Source: Dipteronia dyeriana (lineage: Eukaryota > Streptophyta > Magnoliopsida > Sapindales > Sapindaceae). Taken from it: a stretch of 64,000 nucleotides of DNA. The position numbers and the translations under genes are program-made. How positions within the stretch are numbered: the first letter of the stretch is position 1; each line of letters begins with the position of its first letter. Shown here piece by piece: positions 35,957 through 46,310 of the stretch. Below the pieces are notes generated by a model, which worked only from the letters and a program-made list of their open reading frames with translations, made no database searches and was not told the origin of the DNA. The stretch is taken from positions 4,153,094 to 4,217,093 of the forward strand of contig CM065302.1 in NCBI GenBank assembly GCA_032871835.1, given 5' to 3'.

Positions 35957-36993
35957 TAATCAATGGAAAAAGAAAAATAGTCTCTTCAAATTTAAGGGCT
36001 GTATTTTTATTTTATTTTTCAATTTTTAGTTATAGATAATATTAAATTAAAAGACCTCCTAATATATAATTATAAAAATATAAATATCTCATAAAATTAA
36101 GGATAAAAATTCCTTTTAAATATATATTAATATATTTATATAACAACTTATTATACTTTTTTTTCTCTTAAAATTAATTATTTTCTTATTCCAAAACAAC
36201 TCTTTATATTTTTTTTAATGAAAACTCTTTATTTAGAATTTATTTTTTTCCTAGTTTCAAAAGAACTTTTACTACTTTTTTTACTTTTAAACAGCAATGA
36301 ATAACATAGTCATAAAAAAAAATATTAATTTAATGATTCTAATACTTCTACGGAGCACATACTTGTGAACTTATTTTTTTTATAAAAAAAAACACGCCGT
36401 CATGTTAAAAGTTTTGTCTTATATCTATTTTATTCATTTATTTTATTTTTTATTAATTTTGTTTTCACTCTCTAAAACTCTGTTTTCTTACTAACTTAGT
36501 TCCAAATTGTTTAAATAACTTTCTTTAAAATTAAATCTTAATTTTGTGAGTTCTTTAAAGATAACTTGTTTAGAAGGATTATTATTTTTATTTTAATATT
36601 TTTCAGATTCTATTACTAATATTTTTATATCACACGAAAGAAGAAAAATAAATATTTAATAATTTTTTTATTGAAAACATGATTTTATAATAAATATAAA
36701 ATAAAGTCTCATTTAGGATGTTCTATATTGATGAGCCGACACTGAAGCCATGCAAACGGACTTGTCAAGTTAGTTATCAAATTTATTAGTTAGTGCATTA
36801 GTGGGAGACTTGGCCCTGCTATTTGATGGGAGGGGCGGCTGCTCCAGTCCCCTTTTTAAAGAGACCATATTTAGTATTATTTCAATGATCCATTTTTGTT
36901 TTATTTTACATCATCTAAATATTTGTTTTGAGTATTAATCTAAATATTTCAAATAAATAAATAAACAACATATCAAAAAGCTTAAAAGTTTTT

Positions 36994-37033
<40 letters not shown>

Positions 37034-37505
37034 CAATTTGGACGAACAAAGGTCCAAAGAAAAATGTCTATTAAAGTCCAAATTTGATTTTTTTTCTCCG
37101 GACATATCGGTGTATCACCTAAATGGCTAAATGATTTAAGGTTTCTTGTTTTTCTCTCCGGTTAACAACGCCCAAATTTGATTTGATTATGTTAACAACA
37201 GATCCCAGTAGAACAATGAACATGTTATGAATTTTGCAGTACTTGTCGTTCATGCTCTTGATAAATATGAGACAGTGAACCTGAACACACACTTTAAATG
37301 GAAGAGGATCCCAACAATCTCATAATTAAGTAGTTACTGTATGTTGTATTAATCATGCAAATTAAAAACAACTGACCAAGATAAGGTTCATAAACATCAT
37401 TATTTGAAGAGACACATAGGGTTCATCAAGATAATTAACTAATTAATTTAAAATTAAACACAGCTTTAAATGGAACAGAGTCCCAACAGTCTCATCATAT
37501 ACTTG

Positions 37506-37513
37506 TATAAATA
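37506..37513 (+). promoter_or_regulatory. TATA box of the intact MERKSCC gene
   Basis: TATAAATA lies 66 bp before the ATG at 37579. Upstream, CTTTAAATGGAA occurs at about 37283 and 37463. Confidence 0.75.
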
Positions 37514-37578
37514 AACATATATTTCTCAATTCATCTTCATAGACTCTCAATCAACAAGCAAGAAGAATTATAGCAGAA

Positions 37579-37851
37579 ATGGAAAGAAAAAGTTGCTGTG
37601 GATCATCATTAAGGAGCTACAAGTCTAGTTCATGTGCCTCAACAACATCACCAAAGAAGGAAACAACTACTTGTAATTATGTTTCAACTTCATGTGTTCC
37701 AACTCCAAAGACAGAAAATCATGTGAAGACTGAAGTTGTTTCCAAGAAAGAAACTGGTCATGTTGGTGTGATTCAAACTCCAAAGAGTGAGGAGAAGCAA
37801 GATGTGACTGTTAAACAAGAAGAACCTGTGAAAGTCAACGTGGGAAAATGA
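37579..37851 (+). CDS. MERKSCC-family small Lys/Glu-rich protein, intact copy
   Basis: Single-exon gene, 90 residues. It starts MERKSCCGSSLRSYKSSSC, continues through a Ser/Thr-rich stretch with two more cysteines, then a charged region with KTEVVSKKETGHVGV and KSEEKQDVTVKQEEPVKVNV, and ends GK. No signal peptide, membrane segment or known domain is visible. The conserved parts across the three family members are the first seven residues and the EEPVKVN block near the C-terminus. A clear TATA box and an upstream region conserved between paralogues over about 350 bp support real transcription. Function unknown. The duplicate at 9843 is frameshifted, so this is probably the working copy. Confidence 0.72.
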   Translation: MERKSCCGSSLRSYKSSSCASTTSPKKETTTCNYVSTSCVPTPKTENHVKTEVVSKKETGHVGVIQTPKSEEKQDVTVKQEEPVKVNVGK

Positions 37852-38286
37852 AGAAATGGTGATCTTTTTCAAGGGGGCTTCAAGTTTGAATTTGGAAACT
37901 TAGTTTATTTTATCAATATTTTATGGTTTCTCTACAGTTCAATATGTTGTCAATTTTCTATTGCTTTGTTGTCACATGCCCTCTTGAGTAATTAATAACC
38001 ATGTTTTAATTAATTGATTTCTGTTCTTTGTTGTTTTACTATTGGAACTTAGATGGAATTTGATAAAGTGCTTTTGTAATTTTCTAAGTACTTTTAGAAA
38101 AAAGCAGGTATCAAATTCCTAAAGTTTTTTCTCATTTAATTTCAATCGACACAACAAAATAGACACAAACAAATCTCAATATATGAAAGTATCACTAGAA
38201 ACAGAACTCTCTGAAACAATTGTTGAAAATTTCGATAGCTAGATATGATGGTTCCCTTCAGACAAGAAATTGGTGTATGACCCAGT

Positions 38287-39226
38287 TTATAAGATTAGGA
38301 AACAAGACCCTGCAAGTAATGTCAAGGCATGGAAGCTATTAAAGCTCTGCAACTTCTGTCCATTATTGTCTGTAATGTAACTCCCCACATTGAAGTACCC
38401 TACACACAGTTCATGCCCTTAATATTAATTATATCCTCAAAAATCAGAAAATAAAAAGAGCAAATGATAAATCGTGTTCAATATTCAAGCATATACACAT
38501 CATTCGTAAGTATAAAATCCTAACATGTGACGAGCGTACAAATAACATGTACGGTTATTTATAACGATTGAGATGTATGTATTACCTCTTTGGTTGGTTT
38601 GGCTGCAACCCATGTTGAGTACAGTTCTAACGTCTCCCACTCTTGCTTTGTTGAAGAATAAGAAGTCAGAGAAGACTCTGTCAACACAGTTAAGTACAAA
38701 TTGTGTCTCAGCTAAGCAAGGTCCATTGCAGAATAATTCAGTGGCTTCAACAGGCACATTTAGATGTCCACTCTCATTCAATCTAAATTCTTCTTCACAA
38801 CCACTGTAAACCTGTGCATCATCAATCATCATCATATAGATCATATGTTAAACTGAATCTATCGAGATTTCGTTATCTAATTAGATTGATGATCATATGT
38901 TGACTCACAAATTTATTGCTGAAACACAAAAGGGCTTTTGCAACCGTTTGACCAGGGTTGTCATCTGCATATGAATGTCCTGTTCATCCACAAAAAAAAA
39001 AAAAACCATTATTGGAGGAAAAAAAAATCAAGGGTATTAGAAGAATTAATGAATATAAAGAGAACAACTAATCATGCAGTTTCTCAAGATAAAAACAGAT
39101 CAAAAGCAGTGTCAAGCTCACATGGTCACATGCATGCATGGTGGTATAAAAATGATCACCTGAAAAACAGCAAAGTATGGCTATGGAAATCAAATTGAAA
39201 ATTGAATATTTTCTTGAGACTGCCAT
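38287..39226 (-). CDS. Small secreted DUF7731-like protein
   Basis: Four exons on the minus strand (39160-39226, 38909-38979, 38586-38811, 38287-38399), all with GT-AG borders and matching phases, give 158 residues. Residues 1-22 form a signal peptide (MAVSRKYSIFNLISIAILCC). The mature part has HSYADDNPGQTVAKALLCFS, then VYSGCEEEFRLNESGHLNVP, CNGPCLAETQFVLNCVD and GYFNVGSYI, the cysteine pattern of the plant DUF7731 domain. The C-terminus is hydrophobic (ALTLLAGSCFLIL), as in GPI-anchor signals, so an extracellular, membrane-attached protein is likely. The biological role is not known to me. It lies just beyond the right edge of the segmental duplication and is single-copy here. Confidence 0.78.
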
Positions 39227-39638
39227 TAATAAACTAATTATGTACAGCTTTGATGAGAATAAAGAAAAGAGATGATGTTATTGGTATTTAAGATGAGGGT
39301 GGATTTTATTTTTTCAAAAGAGAGTCTGAAAACAACAAATGGTGGTTGATAGATTATTGTACAATAGTTGGGATTTGGAAAGAAATATGGAGTGGAAAAA
39401 AAGGGTAGTGAAGTTGGTGGACAAGAAGTAACCAACTTAATTGTACTTCATTTTCTTATAACTTAATTTCCCATTTTTGTGTTGTGTGTTGGAATGGAGA
39501 AGATTTGGTTCTTTTTATATATATTATCCATTTCAGTTCAATACAAGTAGTTTTTCTACCTAAAAGTTGACATGAAATTTGGAGAAAAAATCTAAAATTT
39601 GACATAATGAATGGTCAAATAAAAGAGAGAAAAGAAGA

Positions 39639-39711
39639 TGGAGATGCGGGGTATCGATCCCCGTACCTCTCGCATGCTAAGCGAGCGCTCTACCATCTGA
39701 GCTACATCCCC
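39639..39711 (-). tRNA. tRNA-Ala (AGC)
   Basis: 73 nt on the minus strand, starting GGGGATGTAGCTCAGATGG and ending CATCTCC plus an A discriminator. The acceptor stem pairs throughout with one G-U. The anticodon loop is TTAGCAT with AGC at 39676-39678 and a five-base-pair stem. The T arm is CGGGG/CCCCG. Internal A and B boxes are intact, there is no intron, and T-runs about 10-20 bp downstream on the minus strand would end Pol III transcription. Confidence 0.97.
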
Positions 39712-39811
39712 AATTGTTGATGATCAGAACAAATGTCAAAATATATCCATTTAAATATTTTTTTTTTTCCATCTGGAAATACATCTTGTTGAGTTGTGAT
39801 GGACATAATGG

Positions 39812-40640
39812 GTAGTTTACAAAGCCCTCATAGTAATCAGCAAGACTCTCATTTCGGGGATTTTTTAATTCATAATTTGTTTAACCAATACAAATAGCAA
39901 CAAATAAGATAAAAATAATCCTCAGATACGTCAATTATATCTATCTACACTATACTATATAACTTGTGATTTTTAGTTATATATTCGAATTTTTCGTAAT
40001 AGTTACAACCCTGGTCAACTATTAAGTGATCAAATCAATATTCGTGTTCTAGACTTTTAGTTGTATACAAAATTTTGAGTTAATTGCTACATAAACATAT
40101 CCATTCAAAAAACCATTAGGTATTAAATAATCATTATTAATTATGTTAAAGAAATAATTGTTTGTGCGGTCAAGGTCAAGGATCATAACTTACATCTTAT
40201 TCAATAGAAAGTTGAATAAGAATACTCTCATTGTAATCACCATACTGTAGTAGTGTAGTTTACAAAGTCACCATAGTAGTCTGCATTATAAAAGAAAAAA
40301 AAACCCTCCTATTTCGGTGATATTTTATTTCATAATTTGTTTTTACCAATACAAATAACCAATAATATAAATGGTCCGATGATATGCCCGCACACATACA
40401 CAGCACTATACAAATTATGATTTGAATCGTGTCACCTTTTTTCAAATCTTAAATTAATCGAAGCGGTTGCAACCCTAGTCTACTTTTAAGAGATCAAATC
40501 AATATTTCTAGTTTTAGTTGTATACAAAATTGAGTTAAATGCAGTGGAAGCATCTATTTCATAACATGTTTAAGAAATAATCGTTTGTGAAGTCAAAGAT
40601 CATAACTCATATCTTCTTATTCAATGGAAAGTTAAAGAAT
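39812..40640. repeat. Tandem duplication, about 440-bp unit
   Basis: Unit 1 (39812-40225) and unit 2 (40255-40640) share, in order, TAGTTTACAAAG, ATTTCATAATTTGTTT or its variant, ACCAATACAAATA, TTGCAACCCTAGTC-like, GATCAAATCAATATT, TTAGTTGTATACAAAATT and AAGATCATAACT(C/T)A. There are many small indels, so it is not recent. No open frame is shared. Confidence 0.8.
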
Positions 40641-41410
40641 ATTTATTGAATTTGGCAGCCAAACACCATATATTTTACAAGTTTATTGCTTATTTCTAGC
40701 TATACAATAGCTTGAATACAGATTGCTTACCTGTCTACCACAATCTTATATACTTAAACTCAACACCACTTGCATAATAAAGCGTGGAATTATCCTTTTG
40801 GAATCATCAAGTAATTGTACATCAGATTGACTACCAATTCTGCAATCTATTCACACATCACACAAAACATACAATCTTTTAATTCATCAGAAGAATATTA
40901 TTGAACCCTACAATCTTGATAGTCAAGAAAATTTCATGGTCAAGACTCACGCATGACACATTATATATCGCATATGGAACACCCTAATCGTGAGACCTTT
41001 TGGTTGGAAAGAATGACCGTTAAATCATTCAACCTTGCCCTCCATCCATTCATCAGGAAATGAGTCTAATAAACATCAATTGCAATGAATCATCCTTTCC
41101 ATTAGCAGAATAATGCTAATAAACAGAAACCTGAGAGATTCATAGAATGGCCTAAATAACATAGGAATGGTGAGGAATATGATGACTCGATTAGTCTCCG
41201 GTAAGGTTCTCTTAAAAATCACAGCATAAATAAACATGTAGTTACATTGAAGCACGAAGGGTGCATGTATGTCACTTCACAGGGGAAAGAAGGGGACAAA
41301 ATAAGTGGAGATCTTCAACTCACAAAGAAAATGTATCATCTCAATTCTGTGTGAAACAACATTTAAAGGATAAAAAGACCAAGAAAATGCTAGTTTTCTA
41401 CTTCTTACTA
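40641..41410. other. 3' flank of SAR1, no other gene seen
   Basis: Includes the presumed 3' untranslated region of the SAR1 gene next to 41411. No tRNA or open frame of interest. Confidence 0.5.
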
Positions 41411-43161
41411 CTACTTGATGTACTGGGAGAGCCACTTGAAGCCATCTCCATAACCCATTTTGCGGACGATGCTACACATGAATACCTCAAGGGGACGAAC
41501 ATTTGAGTCGCCTAGATTCACCTTACCCTTGCCGGTGGTGAAGTTGGTGAGGCCAAGGTGATATCGCAACTCATCTTCTGAGGCAGCATATGGGATATCA
41601 ATCTTGTTGCCCAAAATAAGGAAGGGAACATTGGCCAATGACTCGTCAGAGAGAAGAGCATCAAGCTCCCTTTTTGACTCAGCAAACCTCTCCTTGTCAA
41701 ATGCATCTACCAGGTACACAACCGCATCCACCTACACAAAGAAATGTCTCATATCAGATTAAACAAAAGCCTACCAATTGAATTTATACAAGCAAGAAGA
41801 AAATTACACACTCGTGCCTATATTTAGATAATTACAGACACATAAAACAACATTTGTTGAGAAGAATACTCATTGCAATAAAGAAAATTCTATATTAATA
41901 TAAAGTGTGATAGAAAATCAGTTAATCTAGATGAAATTCAATGTGTAATTTACGTAAACATCAACTAAAATGGCAAGAAAAAAAAATTATACGTACGTCA
42001 TGGTACTATTAGGACACCTTTTACATAAGGTACTATCAGCGAACTCCCGTTTTCATTTCTTCTTTGCCTCCCATGAATCAGAATAATCACACACAAAAAA
42101 AATTATCTGGGATTATGGAGGCAGCAAAATCTTTCAAATGTACACTATTCAACACAATTTGGATAAACTATCCAATATAATTCTTTTCTACTTTCTGAAC
42201 TTTTTTCTGCCAAAAAGAGTTTCCTATAACACTTTTTCAGGATAACTATTTCAGGAAGCACCTCTATTTACAATCACATGATTCACATCAACACATGTAG
42301 TTTTCAAGTGCCTCTCTCAAAACTGATTTGCATCATCATTTCATCTTCCTTTTTACAGAATTCCACACCAAAGAATCTAAACATATTAACGTAATAACAT
42401 TGGCACTACTGTAATAATTCCCTTTATCCAAAAGCAGTGTATCAACTCCGAAAATAATAGAAACATGAGATATCAATCATGTTATTAAATATAGAAGAAG
42501 AAAAAAACACCAAACATTCCTTCCTTAATTATCTAACAAATTCACACCACCCTTACCAGTTTTAACCAAAAAAAAATATCCAATTGGGAATTAATTAGCA
42601 GTTTAGATACAAATTGAAATTTAGGAAAACTAATGTACAAAATTTGCAGAAATTAATTATACATAAAATTTTGAAACCAACCCACATACAGAATTTCAAA
42701 ACAGGCACATTCATGCATAAAACCACATCAAAAACGCAGTAAAAGAGACACTTTTTCGGATTCAATGCAACTACACTAACTAATTATAATAAAATAAACC
42801 TTGGCATAGTAATCTTTCCAAACTCTTCTAGCAATCTGATGACCTCCCAAATCAAACGCTTTGAACTTGATTTTTCCAATGCTTAATTCCTCTGATGTTG
42901 GGTACTGCGTTGGCTGGTGTTGAACTAATCTCTGAATCATATAAAAAAAACCCAAGAAAAATCGTCAAAATGACACTTAATCAAAGAACAAAAAAAACCC
43001 AAAAATGGATACAATAAAATAAAATAAAATACCTCGTCCTTCAACATGTGAAGCAGCGTCGTTTTGCCGGCGTTGTCGAGGCCGAGAAACAAGATCTTGG
43101 CCTCTTTTTGCCACAATCCAAGAGAGGCGAGGATTCCATAAAACCAATCAAACAAAAACAT
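41411..43161 (-). CDS. SAR1: SAR1 small GTPase (COPII coat)
   Basis: Three exons (43033-43161, 42800-42931, 41411-41731) give 193 residues, the normal Sar1 length. The amphipathic N-terminus ([20 protein letters not shown]) inserts into ER membrane; Sar1-GTP then recruits Sec23/24 to form COPII vesicles. GTP-binding motifs are GLDNAGKT (27-34), DLGGHQ (70-75, with the catalytic-site His at 74) and NKID (129-132). The C-terminus [12 protein letters not shown] is typical. All key residues are present, so it should be functional. A TATA box is at 43378-43385 and a perfect ER-stress element at 43414-43432. The calreticulin gene in this window carries the same element. The last intron (41732-42799) is long and has nothing recognisable in it. 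Confidence 0.97.
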
Positions 43162-43377
43162 CGAATTTTTTTTTCACTCTTTTTCTATTCAAAATGATTG
43201 TATTTTTCCCACCAAAAAGCGATCGAAAACCAAAACCCAGATAGATTTTTCGGTGGATTTGGATTTTAGTGACAGAGATAGAGAGAAAATGTGCGAAATT
43301 GAATTTATTTTGAGAAACACCACCTACCCTAGAAGTTTGTTTGACAGAGGGAGAAACGGGGAGGGAGAGAAAGGGGG

Positions 43378-43385
43378 TTTTATAT
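43378..43385 (-). promoter_or_regulatory. TATA box of SAR1
   Basis: Minus-strand TATATAAA about 220 bp upstream of the ATG, 30 bp downstream of the ER-stress element. A G-box core CACGTG is at 43391-43396. Confidence 0.65.
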
Positions 43386-43413
43386 ACGGGCACGTGTGTT
43401 AAACTATTGATGA

Positions 43414-43432
43414 CGTGGAGAGTGTTGATTGG
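43414..43432 (-). promoter_or_regulatory. ER-stress response element (ERSE) of SAR1
   Basis: On the minus strand the site reads CCAAT, nine bases, CCACG, an exact match to ERSE (CCAAT-N9-CCACG), bound by NF-Y with bZIP28/bZIP60-type factors in plants. It lies about 250 bp before the ATG and just upstream of the TATA box. The CCACG half is part of TGACGTGG, itself a good bZIP core. Confidence 0.8.
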
Positions 43433-43499
43433 CTGATGATGGGTTTGTTTTGTTGGACCAATCAAAATCTTTGGGGCTGGTGGTAGTTGGCAGTCATTG

Positions 43500-46310
43500 G
43501 TGGGTTTCTGGTCTTAGACCGTTGATTTTGATTTCAACGGTTGTGATCTGGTTATCTATTTCTTTTTTTTTGGATTTAGGTCGGTCAATGTGATTTATTG
43601 GCTGTTTTAGTGGGCACGATGTTTACATGGCATATAAATAATAGAATGTTTAAATGAGATGAGGTTGGACCTACAATATTACCCGTAAATTTAATTAATT
43701 TTTTAATTTACATTATATTATTATAGTGGTGTCAATTGTCAAATTGGTACGCTTTATAAACCTGCTTTGATCATAGCTCATTTGAGGGTTGAGCCTTACC
43801 AAACAAAATTAAAGTCGATCTCTAATCTAGCCCTCAATTGATTGTGCCTTAAAATTATGGTTCGATCCATTTCATAACATTAGACTGTTTTTTTTTTTTT
43901 TTTTTGTGATTGTATTTTATTAGATTATATTAGATCCATTTATGTATGGTAAAAAAAAAAAAATTATGTATGGTAACAAAATCCAAGCATTTTATATAGT
44001 AAGGTAGATTCTCTCCTCAATTTAATTGACATCACCTCCATAGTATATTGTTACCTTTCTAATATAGTAAATCAATGGTATAAATTATTTATATTAATTT
44101 TTTATGTTTTTACTCTATTAAAAATAGAATTAATCAAGACCATTAATTTATATAAAAATAATGAGGTTATGAGAGAATCTAAATCCTTTATATAATAATA
44201 TCATTTATAAAAGACAGGATTGTGATAAACTAATGTCACGATGAGGTGAGTAGAGAATTTAAATCATTTACTAATGTACTGAGATTTGATAATAATGATG
44301 TGATTCTGATAAAATAAGTGAGAATATAATGATATTTGAAGATTATTTTTATTGACTTAAATGTACTTTTAAAAGTAAAACGAGATGAGGTTGGTTTGAT
44401 GATAAATCTTTTACATTTATATCATAAGGTTGTAAGTTTAAGTTCTTCTCTTCCAAACAAAAAACTGAATTTATATGATACTTTAAAAACCTCAAGTTTG
44501 AGTCTTTTTAAAAAAAAAAATCATGAATTTATTTAATACTTAAAAATAAACATATAATTTGTTCCTACTTTCATATAACAACATATTAAACAAATTCAAA
44601 TTATTTTGTCTTCAAATTTCCCAATACCATTTGATGTTTAATATATATATATATATGATCTTATATATCACTTTTTAACATAAATATCACCTACTGTTAC
44701 TATAAAAAATAAAAATGAAAGATTTCTAAATCATTCTATACTTTATAATTTTACATGTAAATATCAAATTTGAATCCACGTCACGAATGTAAAGGCAAAT
44801 ACAACCATTTTAATAGTGTGCGAATCAACCAAATTTATAAGTAAACAAATTTTGATCCCCTTAATTGTTACTTGTTTAGAAAAATGGGTGAAAAAAAATG
44901 ATGCTCTATGTTTCACTTTGAGCCTACAAAGGGGACACGTGAGCCTCATACAATCAAAGTTTATCGACCCAAGTCTACATGATTCATCATTATCTATAAT
45001 TAAAAAATATTATCATAGTTTAATAATTTGATTCAATCCATGCAATCAGAGCCACAAATCCCACTCAAAGTATATTGGATTATTTTTCTAATTTTATTAT
45101 TAATCAATGTTTTAAAATCTAGATAATATTCTTGTTTCCTTTTGCATTATCTATGAGATAGATTAAATTAATTTAAATTTTTGATTTTAACATCTCAATC
45201 GTCCATTAACTCTTAATTCAACAGTTATGGATGTATTTAAATTTTAATCACTAGATTAAAAACACATGAATGGTTGATCTAAATTTTAAATTAAAATTTT
45301 AAATTATAAATTTAAATTAAATCTTTATTTATTTATTTTTAATAATCTGACACAACTATAAATACAGTTCTAAAAACAACTCACCCTAAATAATAGGATA
45401 ATGTTAACCAGTACCCTCGATTAGGACAATAAAAGGTAAGCTAAAATGTATTAATTGCCTTATTTATATATTTATTATGATTAAAGACAATAAATACATT
45501 ATTAATTTTTTATTTTATAATGTCTTAACACGTGTCCTTAACATATATATTAACACTACTCTAAAGCTCGGTTTGGGAGAGTTTCTTCAAATAGATGTTT
45601 TGGAAGTAATTCTTTTAAAGTAGAGCTTTTAATAAGAAGACGTTAATCGTTTGATTGTCAATTAAAAAAAAAAAATGGTAAGATTATCAAAATATTCTAA
45701 AACTATTTTAAATGATATGATTATATTAATTTTTTTAGTGTTATTAAAAAAAAATTAAAAATTCTAATAGGAAAATTTCAAAATTTTAATTTTTCAAAAT
45801 ATACGTAAAATAACTTTTTTAATATTTTAAAAACTCAATTGAATGACAACCAAACAATCTACTTTTTTTTTTTAAAGGTTTTTTTAATTCAAAAGATCTT
45901 TTAATCGATATATAAACCCGTACAAACGGACATTAAAGGATAAACGTAGAAGAATTAGTAATTTAGTATCGTATAATCCCAATAGGCTTAAAAAATCATT
46001 TATTCATTCGCGCCTTCTCGATGTCAATTAGAAAAAGAAAACATAAATTAAATAATTTTATGTTACTATTTAATAGACAATTCAATTTTCAACGAGTAGT
46101 AAACAGCAGCTGAGCCCACTGTCTTAGAAACCAGCTACTCAAGCGAAAGACCAAAAAGCCCTCCAATCGCCAACAGTTTTACCAAACTTTGTAATATAAA
46201 AATACCCTTCACTTCACCACCTTATACTTCAACGAAAACCTCAAAAAATCTTCAATCTTCAACTTCCAACTGCTATTTTCAACCGTCTGATCAAATCAAA
46301 TCTCCGACCA
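43500..46310. other. Intergenic between SAR1 and USP
   Basis: Divergent promoters for SAR1 (left) and the stress-protein gene (right) sit at the edges. The middle is AT-rich, with a short TA run at about 44640-44655 and no recognisable element or gene. Confidence 0.55.

Larger units (their letters stand above)
28047..38040. repeat. Segmental duplication, copy 2
   Basis: Direct copy of 1-10316. Compared with copy 1 it keeps the 2.4 kb containing the ankyrin gene, lacks about 860 bp at about 35985 (the 5' exon of the coiled-coil gene), lacks two MITEs, and lacks 1.26 kb at about 36812. Its right edge is near 38040, after the MERKSCC gene. Confidence 0.93.
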
